A stretch of DNA of 19,304 bases from Deltaproteobacteria bacterium UBA6967 (GTDB lineage: Bacteria; SAR324; NAC60-12), in the NCBI GenBank assembly GCA_002450295.1, contig DJYX01000210.1, positions 1 through 19,304 on the forward strand, in the 5' to 3' direction. Positions 1 through 7,535 of this stretch are shown in pieces; position 1 is the first letter of the stretch; the number at the start of each line of letters is the position of its first letter. The position numbers and the translations under genes are program-made. Under the pieces are notes generated by a model that was given only the letters and a program-made list of their open reading frames with translations, had not been told where the DNA came from and did not search any database.

Positions 1-2
1 AA

Positions 3-851
3 TTTGACGTAGTTGAAATGCCTGCAGAAATTGTCGTCCCGCCTGAAGACGAAGTAAAATTAGACTTGGAGAAATTAATCCAGGAATCACAGAGTGAATT
101 GAGTCTGATCCCGATGCCAAGTGCTTCCTTGCCAAAGGGCAACCTAAACCGTCAACCAGATCCATCAGCGTTGGATCCAACTTTGGCAGCAGTTTCAGAT
201 CAAGAAGGGCAGAACTTTAACAGGCAAGATTCGCTCTCATTTTCGAAGATGAAATTGAATGATGAAGAGTTTTCTAAGCTAATTTCCAAGCAGGAGCAAG
301 GAACTCAATTTGAAGATCAACGTTATGGAAACCGTATAAATCTGAGAAAGGAAGACAAGCCAAATTTGCCTGAAGACTACTTCCTGAGTGATTCTATAAT
401 CGATCGAGAGACTTCGAAATCAAATAGGCAATCAGGTGAGGTTACAAAGTGGTTTGGAGAAGCACGGGCTAGTTCGATTGGTAACGGTCAACAAGGATTA
501 TTGGGTCTCGGTGGTGACGGCTTCTTTACGTTGAGTAATTATCAATGGCCTTACGAATCCTATATGGGTCGATGGGCGAAACATTTACGATATGCGTGGA
601 ATTCTCAGCCTCCAGAAGACTACATCCAGGGATCACAACCCAATGGAGGCAATGTTGTTATTCAAGTCCAGTTAAGTCGCCTTGGTGAGTTAGAGAGCTT
701 TGAAATTATCAGTAGTTTTGGTTCCTCAATTCAGATGGAGGAATCAGTTGTCAATGCCATTTTATCAGTTTCGCAACTTCCACCCCTCCCAGATACTTTC
801 CAAGATGAGAACTTGATAGTGAGCTTTAGATTTATCTACCCGCCATACTAA
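3..851 (+). CDS. TonB/TolA-like energy transducer, 5'-truncated
   Basis: This is the C-terminal part of a probable periplasm-spanning transducer that carries proton-motive force from an inner-membrane ExbB/TolQ-type motor to an outer-membrane partner. The frame is open to the window edge. The ATG at 18 has no Shine-Dalgarno sequence and sits inside a Pro/Glu/Val-rich stretch of the kind that follows the TonB membrane anchor, so the true start probably lies upstream. About 180 residues of low-complexity polar linker follow, then a segment around Tyr-Met-Gly-Arg-Trp-Ala-Lys, typical of the helix that opens TonB C-terminal domains. The last 70 residues have the TonB_C pattern: beta strand NVVIQVQLS, 'G-x-L', a Ser-Ser pair, 'LPPLP', and a final strand ending in FIYPPY. 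Its 3' end overlaps the convergent phosphohexomutase gene by 20 bp. The partner is unknown. It could be a TolA substitute for the tolQR genes 3.5 kb downstream, or it could have its own exbBD upstream of the window. Confidence 0.75.
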   Translation, partial: FDVVEMPAEIVVPPEDEVKLDLEKLIQESQSELSLIPMPSASLPKGNLNRQPDPSALDPTLAAVSDQEGQNFNRQDSLSFSKMKLNDEEFSKLISKQEQGTQFEDQRYGNRINLRKEDKPNLPEDYFLSDSIIDRETSKSNRQSGEVTKWFGEARASSIGNGQQGLLGLGGDGFFTLSNYQWPYESYMGRWAKHLRYAWNSQPPEDYIQGSQPNGGNVVIQVQLSRLGELESFEIISSFGSSIQMEESVVNAILSVSQLPPLPDTFQDENLIVSFRFIYPPY

Positions 852-2859
852 TGTCAGCATCATCAGAAAGAAACTGAGCGAAGCGTCTTCCCATTTCTGT
901 AAGGGCCAAATTTTCTGGGCCTCCCGTGATAAATTTTTGTTTGTTTCGCATCTCGTGGAGTAGCCTGAACTTAGTGACTGGGTTCTCTGGCCATGAGATA
1001 ACTGTGGATTCTTTGAGAAGTTCAACCATGATCTGAGCTTCTGACTGGTACCAATTAGAATTTCTGTTTTTGCAATGACACAAAAGGTGCCAGTAAATTT
1101 CTGCAGAGAGTTCGTTCAAAGCCGCTTCAGACATTCCATTACCTTGGATGTACAGGGAGAGCTTATCCTCAGTACCTGAATTTCTAATGAAAATCGCAAT
1201 TTTCAGAGTGTTTTTATCCTTCAATTGTAGCATTAAAAGCTCATTGTCTTCCGGAAGATTGATCCAGTCTTGGATAAATTCTGGATAAAGATTTCCAGCA
1301 CTCTCTTGGATGATCTGACATAGTTCATCCCTAAATCTGGGCTCTAGTAGTTTTTCTTTGACTACATAGTAAATGGGTAGAGTAACGCGGGTGCCCTGAG
1401 GCTGGAGTACTTCAATATTTTTGAAAAACTCTTCTGGATTGTGTGACCAGCGCTTGTAAAGAATTTCGGTCGCTTTGAAAGCCACTAACGGGCCGTTACC
1501 CAGAAAAACAAGTTCCTTGTTGTGAGTTGCTGGTACAATGACATGGCCCGATTCCTCACCTCCCAAAAAGAAATCAGTAGACAATTGATTCGCTTCTGGA
1601 ATCTCCTTGATCAAATTTCTCCACAATCGAGTAAGTTCAAACGCGCTGGGCCTGCCCAGTTTTTTCATTTCTACTAAGGTGTTTTGAATCTCATCGATCA
1701 GATCCTTTTTTGCTCCGGAAAACTTTCGGAGGTGTTCTTTCAAAGTTTTGATTCGAGAATCGAAGGCCTCCAGAAGTAGCCACTTATCGCCAACAGCACT
1801 CTGGCGAAGATTGAATTTCTTACCCAAAATACGACTGGAAGCTTCTAAATCACTTTCAATAGTATTGAAGATATATTTATTTTGGCTTTGGAATTCAGAT
1901 TCTGAGGAAATGAGTAGCATTAGAGCATCACCAGAAAGAATATGAATACCCTGTCGAGTTGAATCAGCGACTAAAATAAAGCAACGATCTCCGTCACCAT
2001 CAAAGATCCATAATAGATGAAGACTTTTCGGATTTTTTTGTAGATTCTGAAAAAGTTGATGTAATGCTGTGTGATCTTTCCACTGACTGTTTTTCAGGTG
2101 CTGTTCGCTTAACCAGCGAGTTCCCTCCAGATCAGCTACGCCACTGAAACGATTGATCTCATTTGAACAATCTGAGTTGTAATGCTGAAATATGCTCCAG
2201 CTTTTGGGGAAATGCTGCACAATTACTTGGCAAGCACCAAAAGCTGAGTCAGTAATGATATTGATAGATTCTGGTTGATCTAGTATAACCTCAAAATCTT
2301 GGTTTTGGAGAAGATGCGCAATAAAGTTTTTCTGGGCTGCCTCGGATGCATCGCAGATGTCATGAAAAATTCTTGAGCTCGGAAGAGGCCAGGGTTGTTT
2401 CAGAAGAAATTCTGTCAATGATTCGTCATCTGCCGGAAATAATTTTAAGCCAGAAGAACCCAGAAAAATTTTAACCCCATTTTGATCTGCAGGGTTGTGG
2501 GAAGCGGTCATGACTATTGCAGCGCTTGCTTGGGTAGCTAGCATATGAAGGGCAACTGCTGGTGTAGGTAAAATCCCGACAGAGTAAGGGGCCAGCCCTG
2601 CTTGCAAAATACCCAATATTGCTGCATTGTTAAAAGTACCACTTGAATCTCGGGAATCCCAACCAACGACAATAATGTTACTGAGCTCCGTCAGTCCAAA
2701 TTTTCGGAGTAAGCAGCATGTTGAATATGTATAGAGTTGGAAAAATTCGGGTGTTATATCTCCGGTTTGCAAATACCACTTTACTGGATGTTCACTTGGT
2801 GGGAGGTGTTGTTGAATCGGTCCTCGGATGCCATCTGTGCCTTGAAGGCGAATTCCCAT
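832..2859 (-). CDS. Phosphohexomutase (PMM/PGM/GlmM superfamily), enlarged
   Basis: This is an alpha-D-phosphohexomutase, which interconverts sugar-6-phosphates and sugar-1-phosphates in the cytoplasm and so feeds envelope polysaccharide synthesis. All four family signatures are present. They are the phosphoserine loop TASHNP (Ser120), the metal-binding loop DGDGDR (287-292), the sugar-binding loop GGEESGH (433-439) and the phosphate-binding loop RNSGTE (559-564). The N-terminus, GTDGIRG at 7-13, is classic. At 675 residues it is far longer than the usual 445-500. A charged helical stretch of about 60 residues (roughly 368-428) is inserted just before the sugar loop. About 75 extra residues follow the phosphate domain (601-675) and end in a pattern like a small winged helix (LALTEMGRRFAQFL). 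The ATG is preceded by GGAGA at good spacing. The sugar loop reads GEESGH rather than GEQSGH (GlmM) or GEMSGH (AlgC), so the substrate is left open. Confidence 0.85.
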   Translation of the reverse strand: MGIRLQGTDGIRGPIQQHLPPSEHPVKWYLQTGDITPEFFQLYTYSTCCLLRKFGLTELSNIIVVGWDSRDSSGTFNNAAILGILQAGLAPYSVGILPTPAVALHMLATQASAAIVMTASHNPADQNGVKIFLGSSGLKLFPADDESLTEFLLKQPWPLPSSRIFHDICDASEAAQKNFIAHLLQNQDFEVILDQPESINIITDSAFGACQVIVQHFPKSWSIFQHYNSDCSNEINRFSGVADLEGTRWLSEQHLKNSQWKDHTALHQLFQNLQKNPKSLHLLWIFDGDGDRCFILVADSTRQGIHILSGDALMLLISSESEFQSQNKYIFNTIESDLEASSRILGKKFNLRQSAVGDKWLLLEAFDSRIKTLKEHLRKFSGAKKDLIDEIQNTLVEMKKLGRPSAFELTRLWRNLIKEIPEANQLSTDFFLGGEESGHVIVPATHNKELVFLGNGPLVAFKATEILYKRWSHNPEEFFKNIEVLQPQGTRVTLPIYYVVKEKLLEPRFRDELCQIIQESAGNLYPEFIQDWINLPEDNELLMLQLKDKNTLKIAIFIRNSGTEDKLSLYIQGNGMSEAALNELSAEIYWHLLCHCKNRNSNWYQSEAQIMVELLKESTVISWPENPVTKFRLLHEMRNKQKFITGGPENLALTEMGRRFAQFLSDDADISMAGR

Positions 2860-3056
2860 CGTAATTCTCCAAAAGATTTGAGATTCTCTTAGTTGTTTGA
2901 GAAGCGCTGTTTTCAGTCAATCTTTGCTTTTCAACTTTTTAAATGAAATTCTGGAATATAAACGGTTTCCTCAGAAAGTGGCCCTGAAATTGCTGCTTTT
3001 AAACTGGTGGCTCTGCTTTTGGCAGGGTTTGGCCATGGAATAGGTCTAACTGAGGT

Positions 3057-3068
3057 GAGATCGATCTC
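3057..3068. promoter_or_regulatory. 12-bp perfect palindrome upstream of pal
   Basis: GAGATCGATCTC is a perfect inverted repeat lying 48 bp before the pal start codon, just upstream of an AATAAT hexamer (3075-3080) that could serve as a -10 box. No good -35 accompanies it. The position would suit an operator, but a 12-bp palindrome built on GATC can arise by chance. No protein can be assigned to it. Confidence 0.25.
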
Positions 3069-3116
3069 GAACAGAATAATTCACAAAAACCTCACTCACA
3101 CTGCGGAGTACGCACT

Positions 3117-4307
3117 ATGAAGGTATGGAAACAGAAACTGGCCACTGCCGTGCTGGCGGGAATGTTATTGGGTGCAGGGTGCACCGAAGAACTCGACCCG
3201 CGTCCACCTAGTGCAGAACTAACTGAGGAAGAACTACTAGAGATTCAAGAAAATGCTGCTGCTGCTGAAGAGATTGCAAAAAAAGCTGATGACGTAGCTG
3301 AACGAGTTCGTTCAATCGAAACGGATGAAGCCACTGCTGAGATTGTGCAAAGAGCTCAAGAGAAAGCTGAATCTGCAGAAGCAAAAGTCAATTCTGCTAC
3401 CAACAGAGCCGAACGTCAAGAAGCCAAGCGATCACTTACTGCCGCAGAAGATGCAATCAAACAAGCCGAAGAGGCCCTGGCAAAGGCCGAGCAAGAAGCT
3501 GTTGTTGACCAGGAGGAACTAAAACGATCGCTTACCGAAGATGCACAAGCTGCGGTCGAGGAAGCCAGAGCGCTGGCGGAAGAAACTCAGATTATGGTCG
3601 AGCAGGCTCCCGCTGATAGAATGGCTGAGACAGAGCGACTTCAAGAACAATCTGAGATCATAGCTGATAAGGCAGAAGAAGCTCGTCGCAGAGCGGCTAT
3701 TGCAGAAGCGCGGCTTCGTAAAGCTGAAGAAAGACTTAAGAATGCTCAGACACCAGAAGAGCGATCAGCCGCAGAGAGAGAGCTCGCTGCAGCTCAGCTA
3801 GAGTATGATCGAGCTAAAGAATTACTTGCTGAGGCTGAAGAAGAAATTAATCAGCTGGAAGAGCAAGTGGTATCCATGCGTGGTAATCTTCAACCAGGTG
3901 GTGATAAAGCAACACCTGAAACCCGCAGATACGAACTTCTGCCAGCGCCTGCCGAGACTGAGTCAGACAGAATTCAAGACTTGAACGTCGTCTACTTTGA
4001 CTTTGATCAAAGTTCAATCAGATCAGAGTTTGAAACTCAACTCAGAGACAACTTCCGGTGGTTACAGCAGAATCCTGGTATCAAGATACAGTTGGAGGGC
4101 CATTGCGATGAACGTGGGACCAACGAATATAATCTTGCTTTGGGTGAAAGAAGAGCAAGAGCTGTTCTGAGCTACATGATTGATAGACTTGGTGCAGATC
4201 CCAATAGATTCACCATAGTAAGCTTTGGTGAAGAACGACCTGCTCAAATGGGAAAAAGCGAAGAGTCATGGAGTCTTAATCGACGCGTTGAATTTACAAG
4301 ACTCTAA
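3117..4307 (+). CDS. pal: Pal-like peptidoglycan-associated lipoprotein with long coiled coil
   Basis: This is an outer-membrane lipoprotein that should bind peptidoglycan as part of the Tol-Pal envelope-constriction system. The start has GGAG 8 nt upstream. A signal peptide ends in L-G-A-G-Cys22, an acceptable though not classical lipobox (Gly, not Leu, at -3). Residues about 35-255 form an Ala/Glu/Lys-rich coiled coil with repeated 'AEEA/KAEE' units, like domain II of TolA. Residues 290-396 are the OmpA/Pal domain, with YFDFDQSSI and the Pal signature GHCDERGTNEYNLALGERRA. It includes the Asp331 and Arg346 counterparts of the diaminopimelate-contacting residues. At 396 aa it is more than twice the usual Pal (about 170 aa); all the excess is the coil. 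tolQ follows 18 nt after the stop, so a pal-tolQ-tolR operon is likely. An OmpA-domain tether not dedicated to Tol is the alternative. Confidence 0.85.
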   Translation: MKVWKQKLATAVLAGMLLGAGCTEELDPRPPSAELTEEELLEIQENAAAAEEIAKKADDVAERVRSIETDEATAEIVQRAQEKAESAEAKVNSATNRAERQEAKRSLTAAEDAIKQAEEALAKAEQEAVVDQEELKRSLTEDAQAAVEEARALAEETQIMVEQAPADRMAETERLQEQSEIIADKAEEARRRAAIAEARLRKAEERLKNAQTPEERSAAERELAAAQLEYDRAKELLAEAEEEINQLEEQVVSMRGNLQPGGDKATPETRRYELLPAPAETESDRIQDLNVVYFDFDQSSIRSEFETQLRDNFRWLQQNPGIKIQLEGHCDERGTNEYNLALGERRARAVLSYMIDRLGADPNRFTIVSFGEERPAQMGKSEESWSLNRRVEFTRL

Positions 4308-4325
4308 GGCAAACCGGTTCTCTGA

Positions 4326-5057
4326 ATGGGTTCAGTACTGGCACAGTTGACTGATGGGCAAAGCCTTTTGCAGGTAGTCCTTGAGGGTACACTCATTGGA
4401 CAACTAGTGCTGGTGTCCCTCCTGCTATTATCTTCGCTTTCTTGGGCTGTCATCATCTTAAAGGGATTGCAGTTCTACAGATTTCAAAAAGACGATCAGA
4501 AATTTCTTCTTCTCTTTCGCGAATCTTCTCTCGATCAGACATACAAACAAGTAGATACCTTCCCACATTCTTCACTAGCATACATTTTTCGTAAAGCTTA
4601 CCAGGAAATAAATCAGACTTATCGTCGCTTACAAAAACCTTCTTCCCAGCATAGCGAAGCCACAGTAAGTTTGCTAAACGAACGCCTTCAGAGAGTGATG
4701 GAACGCTCATATAATGAACGCTATTCATACTCTGAACATCGATTAAATATTTTAGCTTCTGTTTCGGGTGCTTCCCCCTACATAGGTTTATTTGGGACCG
4801 TTTTAGGTGTAATTGACGCCTTTCAGGGCATTGGAATTTCAGGTATCACAAGCCTTGCGGCTGTGGCACCAGGTATTTCGGAAGCGCTCATTGCGACCGC
4901 AGCTGGGCTTCTTGCAGCAATACCTGCATTAATGGCCTTCAATCATTATCGCAACAGAGTTAGAAACCTGGGTGGTCAAATGAGAGATTTTAGTCTTGAA
5001 CTGACGAACCGAATTGAATGGGTTCTTTATGAGCAGTTGGCACAGTCAGGAAAATGA
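4326..5057 (+). CDS. tolQ: TolQ/ExbB-type proton-channel subunit
   Basis: This is an inner-membrane motor subunit of the TolQ/ExbB/MotA family. With TolR it converts proton flow into movement of a periplasm-spanning partner. The 243 residues show three membrane segments. The first is at about 24-46, followed by a cytoplasmic loop of roughly 95 residues. A hairpin pair then lies at about 140-168 and 175-207. The family signature is clear: GASPYIGLFGTVLGVIDAF (148-166), then ISEALIATAAGLLAAIPA (184-201), which carries the conserved Thr and Gly residues of the channel lining. The ATG has only a weak ribosome site and lies 18 nt after pal, which suggests translation coupled to pal. Its 3' end overlaps the next gene. 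Proximity to a Pal protein favours TolQ over ExbB, but sequence alone does not fully separate them. Confidence 0.85.
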   Translation: MGSVLAQLTDGQSLLQVVLEGTLIGQLVLVSLLLLSSLSWAVIILKGLQFYRFQKDDQKFLLLFRESSLDQTYKQVDTFPHSSLAYIFRKAYQEINQTYRRLQKPSSQHSEATVSLLNERLQRVMERSYNERYSYSEHRLNILASVSGASPYIGLFGTVLGVIDAFQGIGISGITSLAAVAPGISEALIATAAGLLAAIPALMAFNHYRNRVRNLGGQMRDFSLELTNRIEWVLYEQLAQSGK

Positions 5058-5460
5058 CTCTATCAGTGATATTAACATGACTCCCTTTGTGGATGTCTTG
5101 TTAGTATTATTGGTAATTTTTATGGTGACAGCACCAATCATTAATCAAGCAATTCAAGTAGAGTTGCCCAAAGATAGCTACAAAGATGAGCAAACCCAGG
5201 AACTAGATCCGCTCCGTGTAGTTATCAACGCTGACAAAGAAATTTTTATTGGCGACAACAAAATCGGAGATTTAAACGGTAAAGGCTGGGTAGACAGCTT
5301 CCAGACAAAGGTTGGTGCCTGGAAGCAAGGAAGTGGACCTTGGTTTGCAGATGTGGAGGCTGATGAAAACGTAGCTTACGGTGTTTTGATTCCTATAATC
5401 GCAAGGTTGAAAGAAATGGAAGTCAACTTGAATTTAGTCATTCAACCAGAGTCAAATTAA
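5029..5460 (+). CDS. tolR: TolR/ExbD-type motor subunit
   Basis: This is a single-pass inner-membrane partner of TolQ. It has a short cytoplasmic N-terminus, the family motif [19 protein letters not shown] with the proton-carrying Asp at residue 22 (E. coli TolR Asp23), and a periplasmic domain of about 105 residues. I chose ATG 5029 (143 aa) because it gives the usual 15-20 residues before the membrane segment. An in-frame TTG at 5014 would add only five residues. The gene overlaps tolQ by 29 bp, which implies translational coupling. Its TAA stop shares the palindrome TTAA with the stop of tatA on the other strand, leaving no intergenic space. tolA and tolB, usual neighbours in proteobacteria, are not adjacent. 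Confidence 0.85.
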   Translation: MSSWHSQENDSISDINMTPFVDVLLVLLVIFMVTAPIINQAIQVELPKDSYKDEQTQELDPLRVVINADKEIFIGDNKIGDLNGKGWVDSFQTKVGAWKQGSGPWFADVEADENVAYGVLIPIIARLKEMEVNLNLVIQPESN

Positions 5461-5666
5461 CTAACTCCTTCTTTCTCTTTTGAAGATCCCTCCACCAGAA
5501 CTGACTCTTCTTTTTTCTCTTCTAGTTCGTTTGTTTTCGTAGCTTTCTTGAAATTTGTGATCATTGAGCCCAAGCCCTCGCCGATCATGGGGAGTCGTTT
5601 TGCGCCGAAGAGCATCACGACAATACTGAGAATGATGATCAGTTCCCAAATGCCAAGACCAAACAT
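5457..5666 (-). CDS. tatA: Sec-independent translocase subunit TatA/TatE
   Basis: This is the pore-forming or membrane-thinning component of the twin-arginine pathway, which exports folded proteins. The 69-residue protein has the whole family layout. A very short N-terminus with Glu9 precedes one membrane helix (7-20). The hinge FGAKRLP (20-26) is followed by the amphipathic helix [14 protein letters not shown] and a charged, disordered tail. AGGA-like AAGGA lies about 6 nt before the ATG. Glu rather than Gln at the N-terminal polar position is seen in TatB and some TatA proteins, but the short tail fits TatA/E. It lies downstream of the small lipoprotein gene on the same strand, separated by 95 bp; tatB and tatC are not in the window. 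An open frame overlapping it in another phase is a shadow. Confidence 0.9.
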   Translation of the reverse strand: MFGLGIWELIIILSIVVMLFGAKRLPMIGEGLGSMITNFKKATKTNELEEKKEESVLVEGSSKEKEGVS

Positions 5667-5761
5667 ACATTATCCTTGATGAATTGTTGATAGAATTCGA
5701 TTCAAACTTTCTTGATAGGCCAAAGCTTGTTCTGTTGCAAGTTTGATTTAAATTCAGTGAA

Positions 5762-6046
5762 TCAGTTTTGTTGGTCTATGTACTTTCTGAAAGCTTGATT
5801 GAACGCTTCGTCATTGTTTTTGTACATCTTTACCAATTCTACTGTGGGAATCTCCATAACTACGAATGATCCGCTTTTTGCTCTACGGCCCCCCAACTCA
5901 GTTGTGAGGCTTTCAACCTGAGATTCTAACATTCGGACCCTTGCTTCCAAATCCTGCAACTGCATCGAGTTACGATTCAAATCATCTTGCCAGGGTTGGC
6001 ATCCTGCGAGAACCAACAAACCAATGAAAACAAGAACCTTGTGCAT
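5762..6046 (-). CDS. Small coiled-coil lipoprotein, function unknown
   Basis: This is a 94-residue predicted lipoprotein that I cannot assign to a named family. The signal peptide MHKVLVFIGLLVLAGC has a canonical L-A-G-C lipobox with Cys16. A short coiled coil follows (about 22-52, with LQDLEARVRMLESQVESLTTEL). The last 40 residues look globular, with a hydrophobic strand (SFVVMEIP) and an aromatic helix. AGAGGGAAGA precedes the chosen ATG. A start 13 codons further upstream would bury the signal peptide, so I rejected it. +2 Gln does not suggest inner-membrane retention. The coiled coil resembles in style the N-terminus of CpoB/YbgF, a Tol-Pal partner that is otherwise missing here. That comparison is only suggestive, because the TPR domain is absent. 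It is probably transcribed with tatA. Confidence 0.7.
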   Translation of the reverse strand: MHKVLVFIGLLVLAGCQPWQDDLNRNSMQLQDLEARVRMLESQVESLTTELGGRRAKSGSFVVMEIPTVELVKMYKNNDEAFNQAFRKYIDQQN

Positions 6047-6066
6047 TCTTCCCTCTAGAATTGAAC

Positions 6067-6096
6067 TTGACAATATGCCCGCCAAAGGCTTTTAAT
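6067..6096 (+). promoter_or_regulatory. Sigma70-type promoter upstream of ffh
   Basis: A perfect TTGACA -35 box (6067-6072) is followed after 18 bp by TTTAAT (6091-6096), five of six matches to the -10 consensus. Transcription would begin near 6103 and give a leader of about 40 nt for ffh. It is the best promoter match I found, and it stands at the head of the long co-directional cluster of translation genes. Confidence 0.55.
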
Positions 6097-6119
6097 ACTC
6101 AGTTTATTTTCACTTCCAA
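6092..6119 (-). promoter_or_regulatory. Weak candidate promoter for lipoprotein-tatA
   Basis: On the minus strand TTGGAA (6114-6119) and TATTAA (6092-6097) are separated by 16 bp, each matching sigma70 boxes at four of six positions. The -10 box uses almost the same bases as the -10 of the ffh promoter on the other strand. This is a motif match by eye only. Confidence 0.25.
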
Positions 6120-6143
6120 ACGCTTCGAATTCACAAGGGTTTC

Positions 6144-7502
6144 ATGTTCGAAAACTTGTCCCAAAAATTGACCACGACATTGCGCAAAGTGCGTGGCCAG
6201 GGACGACTCACGGAAACCAACATTGATGATTCGCTCAAGGAAGTAAAGATGGCCTTGCTGGAGGCGGATGTCAACTTCCGTGTTGTCAAGGCTTTCCTAA
6301 GGTCCGTCAAAAGTCGTGCCATTGGTGAGGAAGTTCAAGGGAGTCTGACCCCGGGACAGCAATTCATCAAAATCGTTAATGACGAGTTAACGAACATGAT
6401 GGGTGCGAGTAATGAGTCCCTTGCCAAATCCGAAGATGGGCCAACAGTTGTGATGGTTGTGGGGCTTCAGGGTGCTGGGAAAACATCTTCTGTTGGTAAG
6501 CTGGCGAATTACCATGCCCAGAAGGGATTTAGCCCGTATCTGGTCCCCGCAGATGTTTACAGACCTGCTGCGATTGATCAATTAAGGATACTCGCAGAGT
6601 CACTTCACCTACCTTGTCATCCCTCTACAAATGATCAAAATCCAATTGAAATTGCGGCTTCTGCCGTAGAAGCGGCAAGAATCAACAACCGAGACTTGGT
6701 TCTAATTGATACAGCTGGTCGCCTACATATTGATAGTCAACTGATGGACGAACTGCATCAAATGCGTCAGCGGGTCAACCCGCAAGAAATTCTGTTTGTC
6801 GCAGATGCGATGACGGGTCAAGATGCTGTCAATATGGCCAAGAGCTTTAATGATGAGCTCGACTTGACAGGGGTATTGCTGACAAAGATGGACGGTGATG
6901 CCAGGGGGGGAGCAGCTCTTTCAATTCGTGCGGTCACCCAGAAGCCGATCAAATTTATCGCAGTTGGTGAGAAGCTAGAGAACCTTGAAGCTTTTCATCC
7001 TGAGAGAATCGCATCAAGAATCCTTGGAATGGGGGATTTGCTCTCCCTGATTGAAAAAGTTGAGCACAATTACAGTCAGGCTCAAGCCCTTGAGATCCAA
7101 GACAAATTCAGGCGCAATGAGTTCACGCTAGATGATTTTAGAGATCAGCTTCGTACGATGCGCAAAATGGGTTCAATGAAAGAGTTGATGGGGATGCTCC
7201 CAGGTGTGGATTCAAATTTGCTGAAAAATGCAAAGGTGGATGAAAAACAATTCAATCGCATTGACGCAATCATCTCGTCCATGACTCGCGATGAAAGGCA
7301 AAATCACAATCTATTGAATGGCTCACGCAGACAAAGGATCGCTGTAGGTAGTGGGGTAGCAGTTAATGATGTCAATCGCTTGATGAAGCAGTTCACCCAG
7401 ATGCGAAAGATGATGAACAAGCTTTCCAAGACCCAAGATCCACGCAAAGCCATGCAGATGATGAAAAATATGATGCCGCCGCAGTCTCGCAGCTTTATGT
7501 AG
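6144..7502 (+). CDS. ffh: Signal recognition particle GTPase Ffh (SRP54)
   Basis: Ffh binds 4.5S RNA and signal sequences of nascent membrane proteins, and docks to FtsY in a GTP-dependent cycle. The 452-residue length is standard. The N-terminal helical domain (about 1-90) leads into the GTPase domain. That domain has the P-loop GLQGAGKT (107-114), DTAGR (189-193) and TKMDGDARGGA (247-257). The Met-rich M domain (about 300-452) holds the signal-binding groove and an RNA-binding helix-turn-helix with SRRQR. It ends in MQMMKNMM and PPQSRSFM. AAGGG lies just upstream of the ATG. It opens a co-directional cluster, with rpsP starting 34 nt after its stop. That ffh-rpsP order is widespread in bacteria. 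Confidence 0.97.
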   Translation: MFENLSQKLTTTLRKVRGQGRLTETNIDDSLKEVKMALLEADVNFRVVKAFLRSVKSRAIGEEVQGSLTPGQQFIKIVNDELTNMMGASNESLAKSEDGPTVVMVVGLQGAGKTSSVGKLANYHAQKGFSPYLVPADVYRPAAIDQLRILAESLHLPCHPSTNDQNPIEIAASAVEAARINNRDLVLIDTAGRLHIDSQLMDELHQMRQRVNPQEILFVADAMTGQDAVNMAKSFNDELDLTGVLLTKMDGDARGGAALSIRAVTQKPIKFIAVGEKLENLEAFHPERIASRILGMGDLLSLIEKVEHNYSQAQALEIQDKFRRNEFTLDDFRDQLRTMRKMGSMKELMGMLPGVDSNLLKNAKVDEKQFNRIDAIISSMTRDERQNHNLLNGSRRQRIAVGSGVAVNDVNRLMKQFTQMRKMMNKLSKTQDPRKAMQMMKNMMPPQSRSFM

Positions 7503-7535
7503 ACTGCATTTATTAAATCAAACTAGGAGAATTGA

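Noticed and set aside
765..1025. An 86-codon minus-strand frame over the TonB-like/phosphohexomutase junction
   Set aside because: It overlaps the mutase C-terminus in another phase and has no signature or ribosome site.
2943..2987. A 14-residue mini-ORF in the region before pal
   Set aside because: It has no ribosome site and no similarity to known leaders. It is chance in an AT-rich stretch.
5461..5670. A 69-codon frame overlapping tatA on the same strand
   Set aside because: The TatA frame has the full family signature and a ribosome site; this one has neither.
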